Source of the DNA: Lujinxingia vulgaris
GTDB taxonomy: Bacteria > Myxococcota_A > Bradymonadia > Bradymonadales > Bradymonadaceae
Direction of reading: 5' to 3'
DNA length: 64,000 nucleotides
Assembly: GCF_007997005.1 (NCBI RefSeq)
Contig: NZ_VOSL01000023.1
Coordinates: 30,875-94,874 of the forward strand
The translations under genes were made by a program, and so were the position numbers. This document shows, piece by piece, positions 35,651 through 44,644 of the stretch; position 1 is the stretch's first letter, and each line of letters starts with the position of its first letter. The notes under the pieces were generated by a model. The model saw only the letters and a list, made by a program, of their open reading frames with translations. It ran no database searches and was not told the DNA's origin.

Positions 35651-35796
35651 AAAAACCAACGACTTCCCCCTGAAAGCCCCTGAAAGTCCCCCCCCCGACC
35701 CGTGACTTCGAAAGCGAAGTGGCTCACCATCAGCCGCACTGCCATCGGCCACCACGGCCCCCTTCCCACTGAGATTGGACACACAGGATCGTAGAA

Positions 35797-36420
35797 ATGA
35801 AACACCGCTTCGCTCATGCCCTGCTACTCACCCTCCTCGCCGCCTCCTTCACCCTCGGCTGCGGCTCCTCCGAGCGCCGCTCCACCCCCTCCGGAAGCGA
35901 CGACGTCAACCTCCCTGACGCCGGCGACGACACAGGCGACGGCACCAACCGCTCCACCGACGAGCTCTTCGCCGAGTTCTTCGCTCGCCTTCAGTTCACA
36001 ATATCCGGCGAGCGAGATTACAACTGCCGCTGCTACCCGGAGGAGTTTGGTTATAGTTCTACGCAGGAGTGCCTGGACGAACACGAGCCCCTCCCCGACG
36101 ACTTCGTCGAAACCATGGAGGCCTGCTTCAACGAAGAGCTGGAGGTCTACATCAACCCGGAAGACGACCTCGTCGCCCCCCTGCGCACCCTCCTCCTGAC
36201 CGGCCTCGACGCCCTGGATGATGAGGCCGTCTGTATGGAGTCCGCACGCCAGGCCACCGAGTGCAACGCCGCCAACGACGAGGCCTTCTCACTATGCGAA
36301 GACCAGCGCGCCGCCACCATCGCCGCCGCTGAAGAGGATGCTCCTGCCGGGGTCTCAGACTGGCTCAACGACGCCGCGAATATGCTCTACGCCTCATCCT
36401 GCCTCGACCTCATCCCCTGA
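35797..36420 (+). CDS. Cys-rich lipoprotein, array member 5
   Basis: 207 residues. Lipobox TLGC, then SSERRSTPSGSDD and an Asp/Gly linker. The Cys core is NCRCYPEEFGYSSTQEC, then MEAC, a C-x9-C-x10-C cluster (VCMES... to LCEDQ) and a final SSC. AGGA is 8 nt before the ATG. It is the last array member and has its own terminator. The sequence is the most divergent around the middle, but keeps the C-x-C-x5-G-Y-x-S-x3-C signature exactly. Confidence 0.8.
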   Translation: MKHRFAHALLLTLLAASFTLGCGSSERRSTPSGSDDVNLPDAGDDTGDGTNRSTDELFAEFFARLQFTISGERDYNCRCYPEEFGYSSTQECLDEHEPLPDDFVETMEACFNEELEVYINPEDDLVAPLRTLLLTGLDALDDEAVCMESARQATECNAANDEAFSLCEDQRAATIAAAEEDAPAGVSDWLNDAANMLYASSCLDLIP

Positions 36421-36445
36421 GCCCGCCACACAACCTCGTCACTCA

Positions 36446-36471
36446 AGCCCACCGCCCCCGGTGGGCTTTTT
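36446..36471 (+). terminator. Intrinsic terminator after array member 5
   Basis: AGCCCACCG pairs with CGGTGGGCT across a short C-rich loop and is followed by TTTTT; it closes the lipoprotein array. Confidence 0.85.
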
Positions 36472-36604
36472 GCTACCCGTAGACCCGCCTTAATCCCCTT
36501 CCCGCTCGCCTTTCCCCCACCCGCCCCTTTACTTCTTCGCGCCTTTATCCGAACCTTACGCCGCCTACTGAATGACCATTCATAACCCCCACCACGGAGC
36601 GACC

Positions 36605-37771
36605 ATGATCGGCTACGGCTTGAGCGACGACCAGAAGATGTACCAGAAGACCGCGCGCGACTTCGCCCGCGATGTCATCCGCCCCGCCTCCGAACACCAC
36701 GACAAGACCGGCGAATACCCCTGGGAGATCCTTACCAAAGCCTGGGAACTCGGCCTGCTCAACACCATGGTCCCCGCCGAATACGGTGGCCTCGGCCTCG
36801 GCGCACTCGAAGCCTGCATCCTCTCCGAAGAGATGGCCTGGGGCTGCACCGGCATCGGCACCGCCATGGAAGCCAACCAGCTCGCCACCGCGCCGCTGAT
36901 CATGTTCGGCACCGATGAACAAAAGAAGAAATACCTCGGCATGCTCGTCGATAGCCTCAAAGACGACGGCACCCCGCATATGGCCGCCTACTGCGTCACC
37001 GAACCCGGCGCCGGAAGCGACGTCCAGGGCGTCAAAACCCGCGCCATCAAAGACGGTGACGTCTACCGCATCTCCGGCCAGAAGATGTGGATCACCAACG
37101 GCGCCAAAGCCTCCTGGTACTTCGTGCTCGCCTACACCGACCAGGACGCCGGCTACCGCGGCCTGACCGGCTTTATCGTCGACGCCGACAGCCCCGGCAT
37201 TGAGGTCGGCCGTAAAGAGATCAACCTCGGCCAGAAGGCCAGCGACACCCGCTCCATCAGCTTCGACAACGTCGAAGTCCCCGCCGAAAACGTCCTCGGT
37301 GGCAAAGAAGGCGGCGGCTGGGCCCAGGCCATGGGCGCCTTCGACAAGTCCCGTCCCATCGTCGCGTCGGCCGCCGTCGGCCTCGCCCGCGCCGCCTTCG
37401 AGCACGCCCGCGCCTACTCCCTCGAGCGCACCACCTTCGGCAAGCCCATCGCCCACCACCAGGCCGTCAGCTTCATGCTCGCTGACATGGCCATGAACAT
37501 CCAGGCCGCCCGTCACCTCGTCTGGGAGTCCGCCTGGCTCCACGACCAGGGTGAGCGCAACACCAAACAGGCCGCCTTCGCCAAAGCCTTCGCCGCCGAC
37601 ATGGCCGTCAAGGTCGCCAGCGACGCCGTCCAGGTCTACGGCGGCTACGGCTACTCCACCGAGTACCCCGTCGAGAAGCTCTACCGCGACGCCAAAATCT
37701 TCCAGATCTACGAAGGAACTTCCCAGATCCAGCGCGTTATCATCAGCCGCGAGATCCTTCGCGAGGCCTGA
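36605..37771 (+). CDS. Acyl-CoA dehydrogenase
   Basis: 388 residues from the ATG at 36605, which has GGAG 5 nt upstream; an ATG 11 codons earlier lacks one. FAD-dependent acyl-CoA dehydrogenase: [10 protein letters not shown] and KMWITNG flavin signatures, [12 protein letters not shown], and [20 protein letters not shown] leading to [10 protein letters not shown], where the Glu of YEGT is the catalytic base of the short- and medium-chain type. It catalyses the first step of beta-oxidation, passing electrons to ETF. It stands alone with a strong terminator. Chain-length preference cannot be read from sequence. Confidence 0.94.
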   Translation: MIGYGLSDDQKMYQKTARDFARDVIRPASEHHDKTGEYPWEILTKAWELGLLNTMVPAEYGGLGLGALEACILSEEMAWGCTGIGTAMEANQLATAPLIMFGTDEQKKKYLGMLVDSLKDDGTPHMAAYCVTEPGAGSDVQGVKTRAIKDGDVYRISGQKMWITNGAKASWYFVLAYTDQDAGYRGLTGFIVDADSPGIEVGRKEINLGQKASDTRSISFDNVEVPAENVLGGKEGGGWAQAMGAFDKSRPIVASAAVGLARAAFEHARAYSLERTTFGKPIAHHQAVSFMLADMAMNIQAARHLVWESAWLHDQGERNTKQAAFAKAFAADMAVKVASDAVQVYGGYGYSTEYPVEKLYRDAKIFQIYEGTSQIQRVIISREILREA

Positions 37772-37840
37772 TCTCCCGCTGCTCGATCCCTCCTCGCGCA
37801 GCCCCACGCTCCCGGAGCAGGGCCGCTGCGCGAGACAACC

Positions 37841-37884
37841 ACAAAAGCCCCGACCCACCTCCCAGGTGCGCCGGGGCTTTTGTG
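37841..37884. terminator. Terminator after the acyl-CoA dehydrogenase
   Basis: ACAAAAGCCCCG pairs with CGGGGCTTTTGTGT around a loop containing CACCTCCCAGGTG, itself a small inner hairpin. A- and T-rich flanks make it usable in both directions. Confidence 0.8.
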
Positions 37885-37948
37885 TAGCGGCGTTGTCTTG
37901 GAAACGACCTCGTCGTCCCGTCCCCTCAACCTCCCTCCCCCTCCTCCC

Positions 37949-38638
37949 ATGACCTTCGATCCCTCCCCCAACGCCCGCAGCGTCTCCCAACACCTCCACA
38001 CACTCGCCGACCCCGACAAAGCCGAAAAGATGGCCGCCTACATGAAGACCTCCATGCCCTTCTACGGCGTGCAGGCCGGCCCCCGCGATCAGATCGTCAA
38101 AGCAATTGCCCCCGACATCCACCTCTCCTCCCACGATGACTACGTCGCCCTCATCGAAGCCCTCTGGAACCTCCCCCACCGCGAAGAAAAATACATCGCC
38201 ATCCGCCTCGCCAGACGCTTCAAACCCTTCATCTCCCCCGCCTCACTCCCCCTCTACGAACGCCTCATCCGTGACGGCGCCTGGTGGGACTTTGTCGATG
38301 AGATCGCCACCCACCTCGTCGGCACAGTCCTCAAGAAATCCCCCGACCAGACCTGGCCCACCCTCGATCGCTGGCTCCACGACCCCGACCTCTGGATCCG
38401 CCGCGCCGCCCTCCTCGCCCAGAACCGCCTCAAATCCCACACCGATCCCCAAAAACTCTTCGCCTACTGCCTCCACCTGGCCGACGAAGAGGACTTCTTT
38501 ATCCGAAAAGCCATCGGCTGGGCCCTGCGCGAATACGCTCGTACGGCCCCCGAGGCCGTCCGTGATTTTCTAAACACCCACGCCGATGCCCTCTCTCCCC
38601 TGAGCGTCCGCGAAGCCTCCAAACATTTAAACACCTGA
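37949..38638 (+). CDS. AlkD-like DNA alkylation repair protein
   Basis: 229 residues from the ATG at 37949; 23 further in-frame codons upstream are Pro/Ser-rich and overlap the preceding terminator. HEAT-like helical repeats of the DNA alkylation repair family: MPFYGVQAGPRD at the start, LIEALWNLPHREEKYIAI, then GAWWDFVDEIA, DLWIRRAALLAQ and EEDFFIRKAIGWALREYART. The Trp and Asp residues there form the lesion-binding cleft in AlkD, a glycosylase for N3- and N7-alkylpurines. No Shine-Dalgarno is visible before the start, so initiation may be weak or leaderless. The tandem repeat array begins right after its stop. Confidence 0.85.
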   Translation: MTFDPSPNARSVSQHLHTLADPDKAEKMAAYMKTSMPFYGVQAGPRDQIVKAIAPDIHLSSHDDYVALIEALWNLPHREEKYIAIRLARRFKPFISPASLPLYERLIRDGAWWDFVDEIATHLVGTVLKKSPDQTWPTLDRWLHDPDLWIRRAALLAQNRLKSHTDPQKLFAYCLHLADEEDFFIRKAIGWALREYARTAPEAVRDFLNTHADALSPLSVREASKHLNT

Positions 38639-38654
38639 AACGCTGTCGCCGTAG

Positions 38655-39082
38655 TCGACCACTCCACTTGCCGACCTGCCGCTCTTGCTACCAAGATCCA
38701 CGACTCCACACGCCGACCTGCCGTTCTCGCTACCAAGATCTCCTACTCCACGCGTTGACCTGCCGTTCTCGCTACCAAGATCCGCTCCTCCACGCGTTGA
38801 CCTGCCGTTCTCGCTACCAAGATCTCCTACTCCACGCGTTGACCTGCCGTTCTCGCTACCAAGATCCGCTCCTCCACGCGTTGACCTGCCGTTCTCGCTA
38901 CCAAGATCCACCACTCCACGCGCCGACCTGCCGTTCTCGCTACCAAGATCCACCACTCCACGCGCCGACCTGCCGTTCTCGCTACCAAGATCCACCACTC
39001 CACGCTCCGACCTGCCGTTCTTGCTACCAAGATCCACCACTCCACGCGCCGACCTGCCGTTCTCGCTACCAATCTCCTTTAC
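38655..39082. repeat. Ten-copy 42-bp tandem repeat array
   Basis: Ten head-to-tail copies of a 42-bp unit with GACCTGCCG at 38673, 38715, 38757, 38799, 38841, 38883, 38925, 38967, 39009 and 39051, exactly in register, plus partial flanks. Copies 2-3 are identical to 4-5, an 84-bp block duplication, and copies 6 and 7 are identical, so the array has expanded recently. The unit is a multiple of three and leaves long open frames on both strands (for example DLGSENGRSAR repeats on the minus strand) but none has a convincing start. It is directly repeated without spacers, so it is not CRISPR. Confidence 0.9.
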
Positions 39083-39110
39083 TCGAACGTCACCGCCATA
39101 GCGCGCGCAA

Positions 39111-39142
39111 TAAAAAACCCCTCCGGCGCTCCGAAGGGGTTC
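39111..39142 (-). terminator. Intrinsic terminator of the minus-strand helical-protein gene
   Basis: On the minus strand AACCCCTTCGG pairs with CCGGAGGGGTT across a 4-nt loop and is followed by TTTTATT. It insulates the following gene from the 42-bp repeat array. Confidence 0.8.
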
Positions 39143-39166
39143 ATGTTCTAAAACACCATCACATGC

Positions 39167-39961
39167 TCAGGCCTCGGCCGTGTCGTCCACCACAACAGGA
39201 CCAACGACAGGGTCGCCCGTGACGACTTCAGCCTCGTCTTGCGTCTCCTCGACGGCCAGCTCACTGCTCGAACCTTGACGGGTCATATACATATCGCTGA
39301 TCGCCGGCATCAGCTGCGCGATACTACGATCAGAGTCCAGAGAAAGCGCTCCGTCCACGAACTGTCGGGCAGCGATGTAGGCACTCTTCGCTTGCTCACG
39401 AGCTTGAAAGAGCTTCTGCATCGTATGCACCGCCCGGGCTTTCTGGTTGTCGGCGGCATCCAACGCAGCACTCAGATCATCGAAAGCCTGCTGGGCCTCC
39501 ACGACCGCCGGCAGATCGACTCCCAACGCCCCCTCCGCGTAACGAAGGGCAGTACTCATCATCGAGCGCATACGATCGATCCCCAACTTGTTGAAAACCG
39601 AGGGCGTCCGAGACATCCCCCGGGCCAACCGCCGCTTCAGCAGCTCATCGTCCTGCGTCTGATCAGCGCGTGCGCTGTAATACGCGGCCTGCGCCGTCGC
39701 ATACAAGCGCCCGTAGCTGCTCTTGACCTCCGCCTCCGCGCGCGCCACATCTTCGGCTGCCCGCGCCGCCTTCTCGTTCTCCTCCAGTGCCCGGGCCACC
39801 GCCAGCCGATACGGCCCCAGGCGCGCCAGCAGCAACGCCACGCTCAACTCCAGCACGCGACGGGCATACTCATCGTCCACCTTGGCCGCCACCGGCCCCA
39901 ATCGCGTCGCACCTCGCTCCATCCAGGACTGCAAGGTCGCATCGAACTTGGTCTCCGACAT
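39167..39961 (-). CDS. Uncharacterised helical protein
   Basis: 264 residues from the ATG at 39961, preceded by GGAGCGGTGCT; 28 earlier in-frame codons lack a ribosome site. No signal peptide or membrane segment. The composition is Ala/Glu/Arg-rich and helical throughout, with coiled-coil-like stretches around residues 60-110 (RALEENEKAARAAEDVARAE) and 175-210, and a short acidic Val/Asp tail. It is a soluble cytoplasmic protein of unknown function. It is the only gene on its transcript, ending at a clear terminator. Confidence 0.75.
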   Translation of the reverse strand: MSETKFDATLQSWMERGATRLGPVAAKVDDEYARRVLELSVALLLARLGPYRLAVARALEENEKAARAAEDVARAEAEVKSSYGRLYATAQAAYYSARADQTQDDELLKRRLARGMSRTPSVFNKLGIDRMRSMMSTALRYAEGALGVDLPAVVEAQQAFDDLSAALDAADNQKARAVHTMQKLFQAREQAKSAYIAARQFVDGALSLDSDRSIAQLMPAISDMYMTRQGSSSELAVEETQDEAEVVTGDPVVGPVVVDDTAEA

Positions 39962-40197
39962 AGCACCGCTCCTTATCCCTAAAGGACGCGTCCCGCCCAT
40001 CCCCCAGAACGCCCGCAACCCACCGTCCCTATGACAGCAGCCCACGTCCGCGCTCCGGTTTACCAGCAGCGGTGTCTCCCCCGCAGAGAGACTGAGTTAG
40101 TACTGATACGATCTGTTTTGCCACAATCACGCCCCCCCGCGCAACGCGACCTTCCCCCCCGCGACCGACGGTCGCCCCCCTCAACGACCGCCCTACC

Positions 40198-42474
40198 TCA
40201 CTGCCGACGCAACACCCGAATGCCGTTGTCCAGCGAGCCGATCACCACATCATCGTCTCCGTCATTGTCGACATCAAACACGCGCACCGCGTTACCATTC
40301 TGCCCCTCCGCCGCCCGCTGGCTGCTAAGGTTCGGCGGCGTTGCCAGGTAATAGAGCGGAGCGCCTCCATTGGCAGCCACGATCATCACCTCGGCTGCGC
40401 CGTCGCAGTCGAACTGCCCCACCGCCGCCGACATCTCGGTCGCCTGTACAGACGTCGACTGCGCACTACCAAACCCGCTCGCCGTCCCCGGCACGAAATA
40501 GCGCATCCCGCTTGCCGGCAAGAGCAGGTCCGCCCGTCCGTCGTTAGTCACATCCGCCAGCACCGGATCATGACCCAACGCCGCCGTCCCACTCACCACC
40601 GCGCTCGGTGCTGCGAACACCCCCGGCGAGCTCGCGCGATAGAGCAGCACCTCGGAGGCATTCACGGCAATGAGGTCGCGATCGCCGTCGCCATCGACGT
40701 CAACGGAACGAAGCGCCCGGGCACTCGGCGCCGTGGCGTCGATAATCGTCGGCGCCCCAAAGCTGCCGTTTCCGTTATTGCGAGAGAGCGCCAGCTGCCA
40801 GGTCGACGACCGAATCGTCCCGATCGTGGTCACGATATCCAGGTCCCCATCCCCATCCATATCCGCGAGCACCAACCCGCTGGTACCCGGCTCCCCGCCC
40901 GGGCTGTACTGGAACGCCTCATACGGAGCTGCAAACTGCCCGCTCCCAGTGTTGATATACACCTGCGCCTTCATCGTCTCGCCGACTGCCACGATGTCGA
41001 GGTCGCCATCACCATCGACATCGCCCAGCTCCAAACCGCTCTGCGCTCGGAAGGGCGACACCGCCACGGCCTGCAGGTACCTGGCCGCAGAAAAGCTCCC
41101 CCCGCCCTGATTCACATAGGCGAACAGACGCGTATCCGGGCTGGTCACAGAGTTGAGGACCGGAGCGCAGACCACATCCACGCGACCATCCCCGTTAATA
41201 TCGCCAGCCGCCATAGCGATGCAGCCGCGATCCGCCCCATACGACGCCGCTGAACCGAAGCTCACGCTCGTATTATCAATGGTGCCATCACAGTTGTCGT
41301 CGACCCCGTTGCACGTCTCCGCGCTGGGAGTCCCCGGTGATGCGCTGCACGTCAGGCTCTCACTCCCCAGATCGCAGATGCGATTCCCGGTGCGTCGGCA
41401 CGCGCCCACGCCCACCGAACAACTGTTGCCCAGACCCGCAACATTATCCGGGGTGCCGTCGCAGTTGTCGTCAACCCCGTTGCACGTCTCGGCCTGCGGA
41501 CTGCCAGGCGTCGCGTTACACACCAGCGTCCCGGCCCCCAGATTGCACACCCGCGTACCACTCGCCGCGCACTGCCCCGTACCCACCGAGCAGCTCTCAC
41601 CAAGACCGGCGACGTTATCCACCTCCCCATCGCAATCATCATCCAGACCGTTGCACGTCTCGACCTGCGGACTCCCCGCGCTCGCGTCACACACCAGCCC
41701 GCCGGTCTCCATATCGCAGACCTGCACACCACTCGCGACGCACTGCCCCGTCCCTACCGAGCAGCCCTCCCCAAGACCGACGACGTTATCGACCTCCCCA
41801 TCGCAGTCGTTGTCGAGCCCGTCGCAGATCTCCACGCTCGGCTCAGCGCCCACCGCGTCACACACAAGCGCCCGCGCCTCTACATCACAGACCTGTACCC
41901 CGCTCGCTGCACACTGCCCGGTGCCCACCGAGCAGCTCTCGCCAAGCGCCGCGACATTATCAACCTCCCCATCGCAGTCGTTATCGACCCCGTCACACAC
42001 CTCCTCCACCCCGGGACCGGCCTCCACGCTGCACGTCACCGACAGGCCGTCATCCCCGCAAATCAGCTCTCCGCTAACCTGGCACTGCCCCTCCCCGCTG
42101 ACACAGACCTCACCGAGACCGGCAAAGTCTTCGTCGATCTCACCGTCGCAGTCGTTGTCGACCCCGTCGCAGCTCTCCTCCGGCACCTCGCACGCCGTCC
42201 ACTCCCCCTCAACACACACCTGAATCCCCTGACAGCTCTCGCTCAGATCGCAGGCCTGCTCCTCGCCATCGAGGCACGGCTCAACGTCGCGACCCCCGAC
42301 ATCCTCGGCGTCCGCATCCTCTCCGCCATCCAGGACATCTGCGCCCGCGTCGAGTTCTTCCAGCTCCTCCGCGCTATCGCCACAGCCTGCGCCCAGCACC
42401 ACCATCACCACCAACGCCCACCACACACCCTGACTACACTTCAACTTGCGCACGTCGACCTCCATACATCCCAA
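40198..42474 (-). CDS. MopE-motif and FG-GAP repeat lipoprotein
   Basis: 758 residues. Lipobox LGAGC, an acidic linker, then six copies of the MopE-type metal-binding motif (C[DN]G[VL]D[ND][DN]CDG, the last two ending DGTPDN and DGTIDN), each followed by a Cys-paired spacer such as GESCSVGTGQC. The C-terminal 350 residues contain six Ca-binding FG-GAP/VCBS loops (DINGDGRVD, DVDGDGDLD, DMDGDGDLD, DVDGDGDRD, DVTNDGRAD, DVDNDGDDD) forming an integrin-like propeller. By family this is an extracellular, calcium-dependent surface protein; MopE-type modules are known in copper-binding proteins, which is only a suggestion here. GAGGCG precedes the start. It is divergent from the Sel1-like lipoprotein gene. 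Confidence 0.88.
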   Translation of the reverse strand: MGCMEVDVRKLKCSQGVWWALVVMVVLGAGCGDSAEELEELDAGADVLDGGEDADAEDVGGRDVEPCLDGEEQACDLSESCQGIQVCVEGEWTACEVPEESCDGVDNDCDGEIDEDFAGLGEVCVSGEGQCQVSGELICGDDGLSVTCSVEAGPGVEEVCDGVDNDCDGEVDNVAALGESCSVGTGQCAASGVQVCDVEARALVCDAVGAEPSVEICDGLDNDCDGEVDNVVGLGEGCSVGTGQCVASGVQVCDMETGGLVCDASAGSPQVETCNGLDDDCDGEVDNVAGLGESCSVGTGQCAASGTRVCNLGAGTLVCNATPGSPQAETCNGVDDNCDGTPDNVAGLGNSCSVGVGACRRTGNRICDLGSESLTCSASPGTPSAETCNGVDDNCDGTIDNTSVSFGSAASYGADRGCIAMAAGDINGDGRVDVVCAPVLNSVTSPDTRLFAYVNQGGGSFSAARYLQAVAVSPFRAQSGLELGDVDGDGDLDIVAVGETMKAQVYINTGSGQFAAPYEAFQYSPGGEPGTSGLVLADMDGDGDLDIVTTIGTIRSSTWQLALSRNNGNGSFGAPTIIDATAPSARALRSVDVDGDGDRDLIAVNASEVLLYRASSPGVFAAPSAVVSGTAALGHDPVLADVTNDGRADLLLPASGMRYFVPGTASGFGSAQSTSVQATEMSAAVGQFDCDGAAEVMIVAANGGAPLYYLATPPNLSSQRAAEGQNGNAVRVFDVDNDGDDDVVIGSLDNGIRVLRRQ

Positions 42475-42678
42475 TTCGCCTCAACCACACAGCCCTGCCG
42501 CCTGGACATCCCCGGACCTACCCGCTTTGACGGATGAGCGCGCACCCTAGCGGCCTGCCCTACCCCACACAAGGGAACGCCAGACGACGACACGGTCTCG
42601 AACCTGCTCCGAGACGCCCCCTCACATTCATGCTACGCTCCCCCCTTTCCATCCATACTCTGGCAGGAGGGGATCCCC

Positions 42679-44631
42679 ATGCTCAGGCTTTCAAACCACG
42701 TGTTTCACCTCGGCGCACTCATGCGCCTCATGCTGACGGGCGCATGCCTCATCATCGGAGGCTGCGCCTCTGGCAGCACCGCGACGCGTTCTACGTCGAT
42801 GAGCCCGGCATTTGAACGCGGCTGGTCGGAAGACGTCGCGACGGTCTGCGCCTCCGAAAGCTGGGATGACGATACGAAGCTCCCCCTGGAGCGCCGGGGT
42901 TACGCGCCCTACCAGGTCTTCGAGCGTTACGCCTCTCCCGACCTCCGCCTCGAAGAGTATGACAACCAATGTACCGACGGCCGCGCAGAGGGATGCCTGC
43001 TTATCGGCCTCGCGCTCAACGACGCCGCCGATCAACCCGACGCTGATCCCCGCGCCCGCACCGCGGCCTTCGACGCGTTCCTGCGAGGATGCTCCCTGGA
43101 CTTTGGCCCGGCCTGCACCGCCGCCGTAAACACGCTCCTCCACCACCCCGAGGTCGACCCCGAGGCCGCCGCCTCCGGCAAAGCGATGTTCAATCTGGTG
43201 GTCGGAGCCTGCTACCGCGGCGACTCCGACGGTTGCCGAATTCTGACCAACGACGTGGAGTTTCCCGAGAGTGTCCCCCCCTCCCTGATCCAAGAACTCG
43301 TCGAAGAAGGTCACAGCCTCGGCTGCATCTATGGCGACCCCCAGGCCTGCACCGCCCTGAGCCGGCTTCGCAGCCAGAACAACGATCACGTCTGCGCAGC
43401 AGCCGCCCTTCACCGAGGCTGCGCGCTCAACGGTAAAGAAGCCTGCGAACAGGTGGAGACCATCGCCCAGACCCACTGCAACGCCGGCTCCGACCTCTGC
43501 GGCGACATGACCGCCCTGCTCGAACGCTCGTCTCCGAGAGCCCCGCGCACCTGGCGCGATGGCATGCGTGAGGCCTGTGCCGACGATGACCCCCTCTCCT
43601 GCCACCTCCTCGCGCACTTCACCCTCGTGGACGGTGGCAGCCCCGACGAGATGCTCCAGGCCATCGACATGCTTCAAACCAGCTGCCGGGCCAACATCCC
43701 CGGTGACTGTGTCGCTGCTTACAACGTCGCCCGTTACCTCTTCGACAACGCCGGACCCGACCTTCCCCTCGACCCCGCCGCACTCGCCACGCACGTCCTC
43801 GCCACCGCGACCGTCGGATGCGAAGCCGGCAACGCCGACATCTGCTTCAACGGGGCATTCTTCGCACTCCCCACCAACCTCGCCCTCAAACAGCACATCG
43901 AGGTTGACCCCGCCACCAGCCTGGAACTCGGTCTGGAAGGCTGCCGGCTCGGCCATGGCCAGGCCTGCACCATCCCCTCACTCATCCGCCCCCTCCTCCA
44001 GGGAGACACGCTCGCCAGCCTCAACCGCGCCGTCGAAGAACTTCACGACGAGCACGCCCCGCTCTGTGAGCAGCTCCCCGGAGACACCGCCTGCCTCCTC
44101 ACCGGCGCCGCCCTCTACGCCATGGCCGACATCGAGCAGCAAAAGCGGGGCATCGCGCTCCTCGAAACCAACTGCGACGCCAACCACCAGGAAAGCTGCG
44201 CCTACCTCGACCTCGTCGCAGCTCGCCCTCAACGCACCGTTGCATCCATGCCCCACTCCCACCTGCAATGCCTCTCGCCGGGCGAAGAGGTCCCCGAACT
44301 CACCTGCTCCTCAGACGCCTACCAGAGCCTCTCCCCCCGCCAGTACGCCGCCCGGCACGGCTGCGGCGTCAGCGACCTCACCACCCTGACCTCCTCCCAC
44401 GAGCGCCCGGTCGAAACCTGTCAGGTCCAGGGGCAACAGGCCTTCCTGATGAACCTCCAATGCGCCGACGGCTCCACCCCCGTCACCAGCCGCCAGGCCG
44501 CCGCCAGCATGCGCCAGGGCAGCCGAAACGGCGGCGGCCGTTGCAACAACCCCGTCGACCTCTATCTCGTCCCCTGCCCCGAAGGAGACTACGAGGTCTA
44601 CATCGACCTCTACATGTGCCCCGCCCAATGA
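42679..44631 (+). CDS. Sel1-like Cys-rich repeat lipoprotein
   Basis: 650 residues. A lipoprotein signal ends in IIGGC; AGGAGGGG stands 8 nt before the ATG at 42679, though a Met 14 codons on is also possible. The mature protein consists of helical repeats with regularly placed Cys pairs (GRAEGC, LDFGPAC, RGDSDGC, NGKEAC, AGNADIC, LGHGQAC), resembling Sel1-like and Hcp-type disulfide-bridged alpha/alpha repeats. The last 100 residues are a different Cys-rich module ending in DLYMCPAQ. An extracytoplasmic binding or scaffolding protein is likely; no enzymatic motif is seen. It is divergent from the MopE/FG-GAP gene with a 204-bp shared upstream region. Confidence 0.78.
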   Translation: MLRLSNHVFHLGALMRLMLTGACLIIGGCASGSTATRSTSMSPAFERGWSEDVATVCASESWDDDTKLPLERRGYAPYQVFERYASPDLRLEEYDNQCTDGRAEGCLLIGLALNDAADQPDADPRARTAAFDAFLRGCSLDFGPACTAAVNTLLHHPEVDPEAAASGKAMFNLVVGACYRGDSDGCRILTNDVEFPESVPPSLIQELVEEGHSLGCIYGDPQACTALSRLRSQNNDHVCAAAALHRGCALNGKEACEQVETIAQTHCNAGSDLCGDMTALLERSSPRAPRTWRDGMREACADDDPLSCHLLAHFTLVDGGSPDEMLQAIDMLQTSCRANIPGDCVAAYNVARYLFDNAGPDLPLDPAALATHVLATATVGCEAGNADICFNGAFFALPTNLALKQHIEVDPATSLELGLEGCRLGHGQACTIPSLIRPLLQGDTLASLNRAVEELHDEHAPLCEQLPGDTACLLTGAALYAMADIEQQKRGIALLETNCDANHQESCAYLDLVAARPQRTVASMPHSHLQCLSPGEEVPELTCSSDAYQSLSPRQYAARHGCGVSDLTTLTSSHERPVETCQVQGQQAFLMNLQCADGSTPVTSRQAAASMRQGSRNGGGRCNNPVDLYLVPCPEGDYEVYIDLYMCPAQ

Positions 44632-44644
44632 GCCCCCGCACCCG

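Noticed and set aside
38627..39040. A coding repeat protein (DLGSENGRSAR repeats) on the minus strand
   Set aside because: The frame is open only because the unit is a multiple of three and several frames on both strands are open; there is no ribosome site or credible start, and the end has no conserved domain.
38655..39082. CRISPR array
   Set aside because: Units are contiguous 42-bp direct repeats with no unique spacers, and no cas gene is nearby.
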